A stretch of DNA of 64,000 bases from Enterobacter asburiae (GTDB taxonomy: Bacteria; Pseudomonadota; Gammaproteobacteria; Enterobacterales; Enterobacteriaceae). The DNA lies in assembly GCF_024599655.1 (NCBI RefSeq), contig NZ_CP102247.1, forward strand, positions 1,984,001 to 2,048,000. The letters are read 5' to 3'. The position numbers and the translations under genes were made by a program. Below, in pieces: positions 1-8,200 of this stretch. The notes beneath the pieces were generated by a model. That model was not told the DNA's origin. It saw nothing but the letters and a program-made list of their open reading frames with translations, and did no database searches. Within the stretch, counting starts at the first letter, position 1, and every line of letters begins with the position of its first letter.

Positions 1-1145
1 GGGAGGTGCTTATCCCCGCGCGGGATCAGGTGATGCTGGAAGGGTTCACCCTGTTTACCGACTGGCTGGTGGTGGAAGAGCGTCAGCGCGGGCTGACCAG
101 TATCCGGCAAATCAACCGTAAGACCCGGGAAGTGGTGGGGATTGCGTTCGATGACCCGGCCTACGTGACGTGGATTGGTTTCAACCCTGAACCCGAATCG
201 TCGCGGTTGCGCTACGGCTACTCATCCATGACCACGCCGGACACCCTGTTTGAGCTTAATATGGATACCGGGCAGCGCCAGGTGATTAAACAGACCGAGG
301 TAAAAGGGTTTGAATCCGAAAACTACCGCAGCGAGCACCTGTGGGTCACCGCTCGTGATGGCGTAGAGGTGCCGGTCTCTCTCGTTTACCATCGGGCGCA
401 TTTCCAGAAAGGCAAAAACCCGATCCTGGTGTACGGCTACGGCTCGTATGGCTCAAGCATGGACGCCGATTTCAGCAGCAGCCGGTTAAGCCTGCTCGAT
501 CGCGGTTTTGTTTTCGCCATCGCCCATATTCGCGGCGGCGGTGAGCTGGGACAACACTGGTATGAAGACGGGAAATTCCTGAAAAAGAAAAACACCTTCA
601 ATGACTACCTCGACGTCTGCGATGCGCTGATAGAGCAGGGCTACGGGGATCCGCAGCTCTGCTTTGGGATGGGGGGCAGCGCGGGCGGCATGCTGATGGG
701 GGCGGCGATCAACCAGCGTCCCGATCGCTTTAAGGGGATTGTCGCGCAGGTTCCGTTTGTCGATGTGGTCACGACCATGCTCGATGAATCCATCCCACTT
801 ACCACCGGGGAGTTTGAGGAGTGGGGGAATCCGCAGGATGAGATGTACTACCGATATATGAAAGAGTACAGCCCGTACGATAACGTGGAGACGAAAGCCT
901 ACCCGCATATGCTGGTCACCACCGGCTTGCATGATTCTCAGGTGCAATACTGGGAGCCGGCAAAATGGGTGGCAAAGCTGCGGGAGTTGAAAACCGATGA
1001 CAACCTGCTGCTGCTGTGTACCGATATGGATTCCGGGCACGGGGGGAAATCGGGACGGTTTAAATCGTACGAAGGGGTTGCCCTGGAATATGCCTTCCTG
1101 ATAGGCCTGGCGCAGGACACGCTGCCAGGCCGTGCGGAGCGCTAA
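1..1145 (+). CDS. ptrB: Oligopeptidase B, C-terminal part (5' end outside window)
   Basis: Cytoplasmic serine peptidase of the prolyl-oligopeptidase family (S9A), which cleaves short peptides after Lys or Arg. The reading frame is open to the left edge, so the GTG at 6 is an internal valine. About 380 of the roughly 690 residues usual for the family are present: the end of the propeller and the whole alpha/beta-hydrolase domain. The catalytic Ser lies in a GGSAGG motif (codon 678-680), the Asp in GLHDSQ (933-935) and the His in DSGHGG (1038-1040). The stop overlaps that of the convergent exoX by 4 bases, as in E. coli. Identity is firm; only the missing N-terminus is unknown. Confidence 0.97.
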   Translation, partial: EVLIPARDQVMLEGFTLFTDWLVVEERQRGLTSIRQINRKTREVVGIAFDDPAYVTWIGFNPEPESSRLRYGYSSMTTPDTLFELNMDTGQRQVIKQTEVKGFESENYRSEHLWVTARDGVEVPVSLVYHRAHFQKGKNPILVYGYGSYGSSMDADFSSSRLSLLDRGFVFAIAHIRGGGELGQHWYEDGKFLKKKNTFNDYLDVCDALIEQGYGDPQLCFGMGGSAGGMLMGAAINQRPDRFKGIVAQVPFVDVVTTMLDESIPLTTGEFEEWGNPQDEMYYRYMKEYSPYDNVETKAYPHMLVTTGLHDSQVQYWEPAKWVAKLRELKTDDNLLLLCTDMDSGHGGKSGRFKSYEGVALEYAFLIGLAQDTLPGRAER

Positions 1146-1804
1146 GCGTCGCCCAGATAATGTTTCAGCGTTAAGCGCAGTTCCGGGCTCATTCTGTCGA
1201 GGTTGTTATACAGCCAGCGCAAATAGCCCGGGTCTTTATCCGCCACTTCGGACACCGGCTTTCCGCGATATTTCCCAAAGGTAAACGTGGTCAGTAGCGC
1301 GGGGCGTCCGGTGATGGTTGCCATGTCATCCGGCGTCCAGCCAGAGATATTCATAATATCAATCAGCAGCGCGGCGGTGATATAGCAGTCATACAGGGCG
1401 CGGTGATGGTGAAGCCCCTCAGGGGTACGGACGCTGAGCTTACGGGACTTGTACAGCGCCATGTTGCTGTATTTAATCCCCGGCCAGAGACGACGCGCCA
1501 GCTTCATGGTACAAATCCATTCACCCGGCATCTCAGGTAACACCCGGCGGTCAAAGCTGGCGTTATGCGCGACGTACCATGGGCTACCGTAGTAGTGCGG
1601 AATAATCTCTTCGATCCACGGCTTGTCTGCCACCATCGATTCGGTAATGCGATGGATAGCCATCGCCTGAGGGCTGATGGGGCGATCGGGACGCACCAGA
1701 TGGCTCATTGGGTTGACGATTTTACCGTCAACCACGTCGACAGAGGCCACTTCCACAATTCCGCCCTGAAGATCGCAAGTTTCGGTATCGATGACGCGCA
1801 GCAT
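1142..1804 (-). CDS. exoX: Exodeoxyribonuclease X (DnaQ-like 3'-5' exonuclease)
   Basis: DEDDh-type exonuclease that degrades DNA 3' to 5' in mismatch repair and in recombination-linked repair. The 220-residue product has the first acidic motif at its extreme N-terminus (VIDTETCD), then [10 protein letters not shown], and the third motif [12 protein letters not shown] carrying the catalytic His and Asp. A C-terminal module ([15 protein letters not shown]) is typical of ExoX. Length equals that of E. coli ExoX. An AGGAG-type ribosome site lies 6-10 bases before the ATG. It is convergent with ptrB and sits downstream of yobB on the same strand. Confidence 0.96.
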   Translation of the reverse strand: MLRVIDTETCDLQGGIVEVASVDVVDGKIVNPMSHLVRPDRPISPQAMAIHRITESMVADKPWIEEIIPHYYGSPWYVAHNASFDRRVLPEMPGEWICTMKLARRLWPGIKYSNMALYKSRKLSVRTPEGLHHHRALYDCYITAALLIDIMNISGWTPDDMATITGRPALLTTFTFGKYRGKPVSEVADKDPGYLRWLYNNLDRMSPELRLTLKHYLGDA

Positions 1805-1828
1805 TGAAAACTCCTGAGCTTAAAACGC

Positions 1829-2479
1829 CTAGCCTAAAGGAATGATATCGCCTTGCCAACCCCGTCTGCTGAGCGTACCGGTCACCAGAAGCTCGCCTTT
1901 ATCCGCGCGCACGATCAGCTGGCCTTTTTCATCCCACAGCGCGCTGCCGCCGCAGGCGTTTGCCATCAGTACCGCAATGGCATATTTATGCGCGAAGCGC
2001 TGCAGGGTACCGATGGACTGCCGCCAGCGGTTATCCCTTACTGACTGGCAACTGGTGACAAGCGTGGCCCTGGGATCGAGATTGGGGGAATCGCCATGCG
2101 CATCAATGATGGTAAGGTGTTTATCCCCCGGCACCAGGCTGGCACCGTGACCTTGCGGGTAGCAAAGGATGCGGTGGCGAGCGGGCGTAAACAGCGCGAG
2201 GCCTTTCTGGCGCTGACCATTCCGCTCCAGGGGAATTCCGGCAATAACGGTAATTTGGTAAAAATGTGCTGCGTTAAGCAGCGGTTCCAGCTGCGCGTCA
2301 TCGGGCGGGGGAGGTAGCGTCGGCGCGCCTGAGCCCGTTAATGAGAGTTCAGGGAAGACCAGCAAATCACACCGCTGCCGTGCTGCTTCGGAGATGAAGC
2401 GCAGGTGGTGCGTAACATGGTCATCCACGCTCTGGTGCTGACCGCCATACTGGGCTGCCGCTATATTCCAATGTGACAT
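1829..2479 (-). CDS. yobB: Nitrilase-superfamily protein YobB
   Basis: Carbon-nitrogen hydrolase fold protein of unknown substrate. The ATG at 2479 was chosen because AGGAAG lies just upstream and the protein then begins MSHWNIAAAQ, giving 216 residues; the in-frame start at 2497 would add MYKEVT. Of the nitrilase Glu-Lys-Cys triad, a Glu is visible at 44 (FPELSLTG) and a candidate Cys at 144 (VTSCQS). The segment where the catalytic Lys is expected reads CYPQGHGA, with no Lys. The protein is also shorter than active amidases, which usually run to 250-280 residues. It may be a degenerate or unusual member. It lies just upstream of exoX, as in E. coli. Confidence 0.85.
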   Translation of the reverse strand: MSHWNIAAAQYGGQHQSVDDHVTHHLRFISEAARQRCDLLVFPELSLTGSGAPTLPPPPDDAQLEPLLNAAHFYQITVIAGIPLERNGQRQKGLALFTPARHRILCYPQGHGASLVPGDKHLTIIDAHGDSPNLDPRATLVTSCQSVRDNRWRQSIGTLQRFAHKYAIAVLMANACGGSALWDEKGQLIVRADKGELLVTGTLSRRGWQGDIIPLG

Positions 2480-2589
2480 CGTGACTTCCTTATACACTGA
2501 GTCGCAGAGATTTAAGAATACACCTAAATTTATCAGGGTTTTCTTATCCTGCCAGATTCCGCGTAAGGAAGTGTAACGACTCGTTAAGC

Positions 2590-2820
2590 TTATTTAACTT
2601 TTGGCTCGTACGGTAAACGGGAGAGGTTAACCGAGGCGAGACGGTGGGCGATTAATCTTTCGCGAAACCAGTCGCGCAGATGGGCGGGTTGTTCCCGTTC
2701 CACGACTTCAGCCACGATGGGCATGTTGTAACGCTCTTTAAACGCGACGCCAGCGGCAGCGAGATCGACATTCACTTTATCCATCTCGTCCTGCGGAAGG
2801 GCGGCTAGATTGATCTTCAT
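2590..2820 (-). CDS. holE: DNA polymerase III subunit theta
   Basis: Small subunit of the Pol III core that binds and stabilises the epsilon proofreading subunit. The ATG at 2820 gives 76 residues, the normal theta length, and is preceded by AAGGAGAAGGT. The in-frame codon at 2847 would add nine residues not found in the family. The core [19 protein letters not shown] and the C-terminal [19 protein letters not shown] are characteristic. It is transcribed away from yobA with about 135 bp between them, so this gap must hold both promoters. Confidence 0.96.
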   Translation of the reverse strand: MKINLAALPQDEMDKVNVDLAAAGVAFKERYNMPIVAEVVEREQPAHLRDWFRERLIAHRLASVNLSRLPYEPKVK

Positions 2821-2957
2821 TACCTTCTCCTTTTTATGCGGCGGCAACGTTACCGCGATTGCACGAAGATGACAAGCGGAGGCAGGATGATCCTCGACTC
2901 GTTTATTATACAGCGTTATTCTTTAGCTTACAGACATAACAAAAAGGAATGATTGCG

Positions 2958-3329
2958 ATGGGTTTCTCCGCCTCCCGCGCGGTATGCGCACTGGTTTTTG
3001 TGGCCTTGACAATGATGACGCCCTCCGTGCTGGCACATGCACATCTTACACAGCAGGTCCCGGCAGCAGACAGCGTAGTGACCGCACCGCAGGCACTTAC
3101 GCTGAATTTTTCGGAAGGTATCGAACCTGGGTTTAGCGGTGTGGTAGTAACGGATGCGCAAAAGCAGGTCATCAAAACCGGAACCGCCGCGCGAGACGAA
3201 AAGAACAAGGCTCAGCTCACCGTTCCGCTGGAACAAACGCTGGCGTCAGGGACTTACCAGGTGGACTGGCACGTGGTCTCCGTAGACGGCCATAAAACCA
3301 AAGGCAGCTATCACTTTAGCGTGAAGTAG
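2958..3329 (+). CDS. yobA: CopC-type periplasmic copper-binding protein YobA
   Basis: Periplasmic copper-resistance protein of the CopC family, 123 residues from the ATG at 2958. The ATG at 2949 lies almost on top of the ribosome site (GGA at 2946-2948) and is less likely. A signal peptide of about 26 residues ends SVLA, so the mature chain starts HAHLTQ, the copper-ligand N-terminus of the family. The C-terminal end [13 protein letters not shown] carries the conserved histidines. The stop is followed after one base by yebZ, so the two are translated from one message. Probably acts with YebZ in copper handling. Confidence 0.94.
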   Translation: MGFSASRAVCALVFVALTMMTPSVLAHAHLTQQVPAADSVVTAPQALTLNFSEGIEPGFSGVVVTDAQKQVIKTGTAARDEKNKAQLTVPLEQTLASGTYQVDWHVVSVDGHKTKGSYHFSVK

Positions 3330-3330
3330 C

Positions 3331-4200
3331 ATGCTGGCGCTGTGTTATATCGGGATACGCTTTATCCATTTTGGGGCGCTGATGCTGGTTTTTGGCAATG
3401 CGCTTTACAGCGTCTGGTTTGCGCCTTCTTCTCTCCACCGTCTGATGTCCCGGCGATTCCAGTCGCAGCAGAAAGTGGCTGCCTTAGTGGGCCTGGCGGC
3501 AGCATTCCTGATGTATATGCTGCAGGGTGGATTGATGGGTAACGGCTGGGGGGATGTGTTTGCTCCGCAGGTCTGGTTCAGCGTGATGGGGACCCGGTTT
3601 GGTGGCGTCTGGCTGTGGCAAATGATCCTCGCGGCGATAACGGTCGGTGCGGCATGGCTTGCGCCGCTGAAAGGTTCGCGGCTGCTGCTGCTTGCAATGG
3701 GCCAGCTTATCCTGCTGGCTGGGGTTGGGCATGCGGCGATGAACGACGGTCCTATGGGGGCGTTGCAGCGTCTTAATTATGCTTTTCACCTGATCTGTGC
3801 CGCAACCTGGCTTGGCGGATTACTGCCTCTGCTGTTCTGCATGCGGCTGGCGAAAGGGCGGTGGCAGAATGCCGCCATCTTTACCATGATGCGATTCTCG
3901 CGCGTGGGGCATTACGCCGTCGCGGGCGTGCTGCTCACCGGCGTGATAAATACGCTCATGATACTGGGCGTCCATATTCCCTGGCAGGCTGGCTACGTGC
4001 GGTTTTTGTTGTTCAAATGTGCGCTGGTGGCGTTGATGGTGGTAATTGCGCTGGCAAATCGGTATTTTCTGGTGCCACGGTTTCGTCCGGAGACCGGGCG
4101 AGCACAACAGATTTTTATCAGGATGACACAGGCAGAAGTGGTGCTGGGAGCGCTGGTACTGGCAACGGTCAGTCTGTTCGCCACCTGGGAACCCTTCTGA
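3331..4200 (+). CDS. yebZ: CopD-family inner-membrane copper protein YebZ
   Basis: Integral membrane protein of the CopD family, 289 residues with about eight hydrophobic helices spread over the whole length. The pairing with CopC-like YobA is conserved in many proteobacteria and is thought to move copper across the inner membrane. Histidines near helix ends (IRFIHFG near 10; GHAAMNDGP around 130; [14 protein letters not shown] around 150) are candidate metal ligands. It starts 1 base after the yobA stop and ends 16 bases before yebY, forming a three-gene operon. Confidence 0.94.
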   Translation: MLALCYIGIRFIHFGALMLVFGNALYSVWFAPSSLHRLMSRRFQSQQKVAALVGLAAAFLMYMLQGGLMGNGWGDVFAPQVWFSVMGTRFGGVWLWQMILAAITVGAAWLAPLKGSRLLLLAMGQLILLAGVGHAAMNDGPMGALQRLNYAFHLICAATWLGGLLPLLFCMRLAKGRWQNAAIFTMMRFSRVGHYAVAGVLLTGVINTLMILGVHIPWQAGYVRFLLFKCALVALMVVIALANRYFLVPRFRPETGRAQQIFIRMTQAEVVLGALVLATVSLFATWEPF

Positions 4201-4216
4201 CAAGGTTAAATATCAT

Positions 4217-4555
4217 ATGAAAAAGACAGTACTTTCTCTCATATTGCTGGCCTGCACGGGGAGCGCGATTGCCGCGCCGCAGGTTATCACCGTTAGCCGT
4301 TTTGAAGTGGGTAAGGACAAATGGGCGTTCAATCGCGAAGAGGTGATGCTGACCTGCCGTCCGGGCCATGCGCTGTATGCGATCAACCCGAGCACGCTGG
4401 TGCAATACCCGTTAAATGATACCGCAGAGCAGCAGGTAGCCAGCGGTAAGAGCAGCGGCCAGCCGATTAGCATTATTCAGATCGATGACCCGGCGCATCC
4501 GGGACAAAAAATGAGCCTGGCACCGTTTATCGAGCGCGCCGACAAGCTCTGCTAA
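4217..4555 (+). CDS. yebY: DUF2511 family secreted protein YebY
   Basis: Small exported protein of unknown biochemical role, 112 residues. The N-terminus [19 protein letters not shown] is a signal peptide. The mature part has two cysteines (in [15 protein letters not shown] and at the C-terminal DKLC) that could form a disulfide in the periplasm. It is the last gene of the yobA-yebZ-yebY operon, so a part in copper handling is inferred from context. A strong hairpin terminator follows at 4572-4609. Confidence 0.93.
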   Translation: MKKTVLSLILLACTGSAIAAPQVITVSRFEVGKDKWAFNREEVMLTCRPGHALYAINPSTLVQYPLNDTAEQQVASGKSSGQPISIIQIDDPAHPGQKMSLAPFIERADKLC

Positions 4556-4571
4556 CGCTCAGGTTTCCAAT

Positions 4572-4609
4572 AAAAAACCGCAGATGCTGGCGAAAGCACT
4601 GCGGTTTTT
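4572..4609. terminator. Bidirectional terminator between yebY and the RyeA 3' end
   Basis: Inverted repeat CCGCAG...CTGCGG with an inner TGCT/AGCA pairing, flanked by an A-run on the left and a T-run on the right. It can end yebY on the plus strand and the antisense RNA RyeA on the minus strand. Confidence 0.85.
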
Positions 4610-4680
4610 CACATTTTATGATGCTCTGGCGCTTTTTTTCCGACCGCTTTAGCTGTGGACTGGAAAACCTGGCGTCGTCA

Positions 4681-4691
4681 TCTATTCTTAA
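4681..4691 (+). promoter_or_regulatory. Sigma-S type -10 element of sdsR
   Basis: TCTATTCTTAA differs by one base from the sigma-S extended -10 consensus (TCTATACTTAA) and lies a few bases before the expected SdsR 5' end. SdsR is known to be strongly sigma-S dependent. Confidence 0.8.
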
Positions 4692-4693
4692 AA

Positions 4694-4799
4694 GGCAAGG
4701 CGACTTAGCCTGCATTAATGCCAACTTTTAGCGCACGGCTCTCTCCCAAGAGCCATTTCCCTGGACCGAATACAGGAATCGTATTCGGTCTCTTTTTAT
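4694..4799 (+). ncRNA. sdsR: Small RNA SdsR (RyeB)
   Basis: Hfq-dependent stationary-phase sRNA of about 104 nt. The sequence GGCAAGGCGACTTAGCC at the 5' end, the central stem GGCTCTCTCCCAAGAGCC, and the terminator stem GACCGAATAC/GTATTCGGTC with a T-run (4764-4798) match the conserved enterobacterial SdsR. Known targets include mutS and outer-membrane protein mRNAs. It sits just downstream of yebY, as in E. coli, where yebW and pphA follow; here the accessory genes follow instead. Confidence 0.92.
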
Positions 4800-4995
4800 C
4801 TGTATGTTTTTCAAACCATTGTTCGGTGTTGACTCGAAATCACCCGAAACTTTCTCGAACATTCCATATCCTGTCTAAACCATAACATACTCAGGACCGC
4901 GTGCGTCCAGGGTTTTTTGGGATCTTTGTTAAAATTTTGTGTCCGAGCGATCGCTGAGCAAAAGTCTTCTGGCCAGCAAAAGGGCAGCCCGTAAG

Positions 4996-5892
4996 TTAAA
5001 TAATGAACGCGCTGAATTTGTCTTTGTTGCGGACAATGTACTCCGGAAAGTTTTCAACCGTCAGCGCTTGCCTGGTTAACGTCCTGTCGCGTCCCCAGAT
5101 ATCTTCCGCATTTTTAATGACCTTCATGATGTGTTCCGGGTTGTTAAACTCAGGAAGATCGTATTCAGTATGGGAAATGGTAGACATTTTTTCTGAGATG
5201 CGCTCAGGTGTCATCACCCATGAGAAATGCCAGCCACCATTTTCAATGATGCTGTTGTTAACCTTGAACCAGTTCCATTTTAGCCAGGACCAGCTTTTGA
5301 CGCTTCGGGTGCGTTTAAGATTCCTGAATGATTCAGGTTCACCGCCAAAGAAATTAACGAGATTTTTATATTGGGTGGCTCTCGGTAATTTACATTTTCT
5401 TGGCGTGTTGTCAGTATTAAAAACCTGCAGGTTAAACTGATAATTATAGAAATTCTGATAAATAGTAGTGCACAGCTTTTTGGGATTTATCGATGCGACC
5501 ACCCGAGGGGAAAATATCTCATCCACGTCGGAAACTAAAATCAAATCATCATCGTTGGCCTGCGTCAAACCCTGCATGATCGCATTCCTCTGCGCGGCTT
5601 CATTTGCCCACGCATCCACTACCATGCCGTCTGGCAGACCCGGAATGACCTCCCGAGCCGGATGTGATTCTTCAGCGGCTTTCGTAATCGGTTCTTTATC
5701 ATGAACAATGTAGATAATTTTATCTTTAAATTGACTGTATTTATTTATGTCAAAATGCAGCTGCCTCTTTTTACCGGTAAAGGTATGCGTTGACTCAACG
5801 ATAACGAAGCGATCGACAACGTCCGCTAGCGTGTTTAGCCTGATTTCGAGAAGCATATCTTCATCGTAATATAAGAAGCAGTCATAGATCAT
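4996..5892 (-). CDS. Glycosyltransferase family 17 protein
   Basis: Predicted glycosyltransferase, 298 residues, of the family that includes the eukaryotic beta-1,4-mannosyl-glycoprotein N-acetylglucosaminyltransferases. The N-terminus (MIYDCFLYYDEDMLLEIRLN, then VDRFVIVE and THTFTGKKR) carries the family pattern, and SDVDEI at 121-126 is the DxD-type metal and nucleotide-sugar site. No signal peptide or membrane segment is seen, so it should act in the cytoplasm, probably on a surface glycan or other acceptor; the substrate cannot be told. It is visibly more AT-rich than its neighbours and has no counterpart at this place in E. coli, which suggests acquisition. No other glycan gene lies beside it. 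Confidence 0.85.
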   Translation of the reverse strand: MIYDCFLYYDEDMLLEIRLNTLADVVDRFVIVESTHTFTGKKRQLHFDINKYSQFKDKIIYIVHDKEPITKAAEESHPAREVIPGLPDGMVVDAWANEAAQRNAIMQGLTQANDDDLILVSDVDEIFSPRVVASINPKKLCTTIYQNFYNYQFNLQVFNTDNTPRKCKLPRATQYKNLVNFFGGEPESFRNLKRTRSVKSWSWLKWNWFKVNNSIIENGGWHFSWVMTPERISEKMSTISHTEYDLPEFNNPEHIMKVIKNAEDIWGRDRTLTRQALTVENFPEYIVRNKDKFSAFII

Positions 5893-6066
5893 TACCGAAG
5901 TCCCTCATTTTTGCGCCCGCATTGCGCTTTTCCCAACGCATTCGTCAGTTTCATTTCGCGCAATGCTAACTGAGCGCCCTCGCCCTGTGCAATAGTGGGC
6001 TGCTTTATCATTCCTCTTTTAAACAGAATGCATCCACTACGCAGTGAGCGAAAACGCCAGCCGGGC

Positions 6067-7008
6067 TTAAAAGTGGGACTTAACGGATGCCTCTATTTCA
6101 TCGAGCAGCTCAAAGCGACGGCGGTATTCGGCACGTTTTTTACTGGCAATCTCTTCCAGGGATTTACGCTCCATTTGCAGCGGCAGCTGCCAGCAGAAGG
6201 CCGAAAGCTTTTTACCGTCCAGAGATCCCCAAAACTCATCGTAGCTTGCATGGAAATGGCGGCCTTTGCTCAGGCGATATCGCAACGCGCGGAAAACGTG
6301 TCCCTCGTCGCTGACGGCAAAAATCGCCCGGACAGAGGAGTGCGCAGCCAGCTGGAAGAGGACTTCCATCAACACCCGTTTAGGGAACAGGCCGTGGCAG
6401 GCGCGGGTGGCCTGTTTAATGACGTCTCGCGATACGCAGCGACGAGGTCCCTGAAGCCCGCCGATGACCATCACTTGCTGACCATTGCTGCGCGCGACGC
6501 TGAAGGTCAGGCTGGCCAGCAGCGTATCCTCGTTGTCGCGTAGCCACAAGGTGCTTTCGCCCTCGCGCTCGGCTTTCCCCGCAGAGGATGCATTGACCGT
6601 ATAGGTTACACCGTCTTTAGCGTGGAACCGTACGACGGTTTGCTCCTGTGGGCTGGTCAGGGCCTGAGCGAGACTGCTCTCTTTCAGGCTATCAACCCAG
6701 TAGTAATGGTTAACGATAGCGTCGGCGCGATCGTTAGGCGTCAGGCCGCGCATCAGATACTGCCGGTGGGTCTTGCTGGGCAACGTAATCTGTGAGGCCA
6801 ACAGCCTGTCGAAATCGTCGCGCCCGGAAAGGGCTTCCAGCATGCGATGGGTAGAAGACCAGAACAGGAGCGAGCGTAAAAGGAACTTCAGGCGATATTC
6901 GCGTTTCCGCCAGATTGGCCCCGGCACGCGTTTGCCGTTCACCAGCTCGGAAATAATATTTGTGCGATGCGGATAAAAAACATCGTTATGCAGGTGCGTA
7001 TTAGACAC
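6067..7008 (-). CDS. VirK/YbjX family protein (DUF535)
   Basis: Cytosolic protein of 313 residues in the DUF535 family, which includes Shigella VirK and E. coli YbjX. The family has been linked to envelope changes, virulence and antimicrobial-peptide resistance, but no reaction is known. Family blocks visible are HYYWVDSL in the middle, IGGLQGPR around 205, ATRACHGLFPKRVLMEVL and the C-terminal HFHASYDEFWGSLDGK. The start follows a poorly defined ribosome site. It lies between the GT17 gene and divergent pphA, where E. coli carries yebW. Confidence 0.85.
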   Translation of the reverse strand: MSNTHLHNDVFYPHRTNIISELVNGKRVPGPIWRKREYRLKFLLRSLLFWSSTHRMLEALSGRDDFDRLLASQITLPSKTHRQYLMRGLTPNDRADAIVNHYYWVDSLKESSLAQALTSPQEQTVVRFHAKDGVTYTVNASSAGKAEREGESTLWLRDNEDTLLASLTFSVARSNGQQVMVIGGLQGPRRCVSRDVIKQATRACHGLFPKRVLMEVLFQLAAHSSVRAIFAVSDEGHVFRALRYRLSKGRHFHASYDEFWGSLDGKKLSAFCWQLPLQMERKSLEEIASKKRAEYRRRFELLDEIEASVKSHF

Positions 7009-7176
7009 GTGAAGACCCCTCTTTTTTTTTCTACCCTTATTCTAAAGAGCCAATAAAAAGGGATTAATAGCGCGAGGATCTTTATTTCCGTTTGGTTTAC
7101 CGTTTGTTTCACTTCGTGCGGACCGCGCCTGTCTGTTGCCTTTTCTGCGGTGGCTATACTGTTAAAAGGAGGTCCT

Positions 7177-7821
7177 ATGTATCAGCGAATTGAAGGTGGG
7201 ATGTGGCGTCACGTCTGGGTTGTCAGCGATATACACGGTTGTTACCAGTGGCTTATGGAGGAGCTTAAACGTCGTCACTTTAACCCGTATGAGGATTTGC
7301 TTATTTCTGTCGGGGATATGATCGATCGTGGCCCTGATAGCGTGAAATGCCTGCAGTTAATTCATGAAAAATGGTTTCGCGCCGTGCGGGGCAACCATGA
7401 GCAAATGGCTCTCGACAGTCTGGATAATAACGATTTTTCGCTCTGGACGATGAATGGCGGAATATGGTTTTCGCAGCTTGAACGTGACCAGCAACAGCTT
7501 ACGCTGTCGTTACTCGAGGCCTGTCGGGAATTACCGCATATCATCGAGATAACCTGTGCGAACGGTCTGAATGTAATTGCCCATGCTGATTATCCGGCTG
7601 CGGAATACCAATGGCAAAAACCGGTTAGCGCCCAGCGCGTCTTATGGAACCGCGACAGACTGATGGGATTTATGGTGGGCAAAGGGCAGGGCATCAGCGG
7701 CGCGGATCATTTTTGGTTTGGCCATACGCCCCTCGACAGAAGGTATGATTTTAATAATCTCCACTACATTGATACGGGGGCTGTTTTTGACGGTTACTTT
7801 ACGCTGGCGAAGCTGCAGTAA
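7177..7821 (+). CDS. pphA: Serine/threonine protein phosphatase 1
   Basis: Metallophosphatase of the lambda-phosphatase type, 214 residues. The ATG at 7177 follows a strong AAAGGAGGT; the in-frame start at 7150 would include the ribosome site in the protein. All metal-site motifs are present in order: SDIHGCY, GDMIDRGPDS, RGNHEQM, AHADYP and GHTPLDR. In E. coli, PphA signals protein misfolding and is heat induced. A -10-like GCTATACT lies 17-24 bases upstream of the start. It is convergent with yebV across a shared hairpin. Confidence 0.93.
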   Translation: MYQRIEGGMWRHVWVVSDIHGCYQWLMEELKRRHFNPYEDLLISVGDMIDRGPDSVKCLQLIHEKWFRAVRGNHEQMALDSLDNNDFSLWTMNGGIWFSQLERDQQQLTLSLLEACRELPHIIEITCANGLNVIAHADYPAAEYQWQKPVSAQRVLWNRDRLMGFMVGKGQGISGADHFWFGHTPLDRRYDFNNLHYIDTGAVFDGYFTLAKLQ

Positions 7822-7826
7822 TAAAT

Positions 7827-7853
7827 AACCCGCCTTCGGGCGGGTTCTCTTTA
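7827..7853. terminator. Shared terminator of pphA and yebV
   Basis: Perfect AACCCGCC-TTCG-GGCGGGTT hairpin between the convergent stops, with a short T-rich tail on either side. Confidence 0.75.
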
Positions 7854-7855
7854 GG

Positions 7856-8095
7856 TCAGGCAAGACGCATGACCCAGGCATCGGTTTTGCTATCGTAATG
7901 CTCACGGTAAAGGACAGAATGTTCGCCATCAAGTATTGCCGGGACGCTGGTGTCTGCATCCCATGCATCGAGCTGCATGCACAAATCCGGGTCGGATTTG
8001 CAGGGAATACTTAACGTTCGATCGCCTTGTGCTTCGCCGCGCAGCTCTGCGTCGTCGATTTCAAAAGCGCCAATACGCACGCTGGTTTTCGTCAT
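7856..8095 (-). CDS. yebV: Conserved small protein YebV
   Basis: Uncharacterised acidic protein of 79 residues, no signal peptide or membrane segment. The ATG at 8095 was chosen over that at 8119 because GGAGAG precedes it and the product then begins MTKTSVRIGAFEIDD like the E. coli protein. The core SIPCKSDPDLCMQLDAWDA is strongly conserved. It lies downstream of rsmF on the same strand, as in E. coli. Function unknown. Confidence 0.93.
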   Translation of the reverse strand: MTKTSVRIGAFEIDDAELRGEAQGDRTLSIPCKSDPDLCMQLDAWDADTSVPAILDGEHSVLYREHYDSKTDAWVMRLA

Positions 8096-8200
8096 AGTGC
8101 TCTCCGGGTCGGTTGTCAAAATCTGGTATGACCAGTGCGGTCACCCATTTTTGATCGTAGACAAGGAGAGCAAAATCGCCAGTAAAAAAATGCGCTTTTT

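Larger units (their letters stand above)
4571..4830 (-). ncRNA. ryeA: RyeA (SraC), antisense RNA opposite SdsR; 5' end approximate
   Basis: In E. coli, RyeA is a roughly 250-275 nt RNA transcribed opposite SdsR; the two pair and counteract each other. Here the minus strand ends at the hairpin 4572-4609 followed by a U-run, which fits its 3' end. The 5' end is inferred from the E. coli length; I could not identify a convincing minus-strand promoter. Confidence 0.5.

Noticed and set aside
4996..7008. Accessory pocket as a defence or mobile island
   Set aside because: No integrase, transposase, attachment repeats, tRNA or nuclease gene is present; only two metabolic or envelope-type genes.
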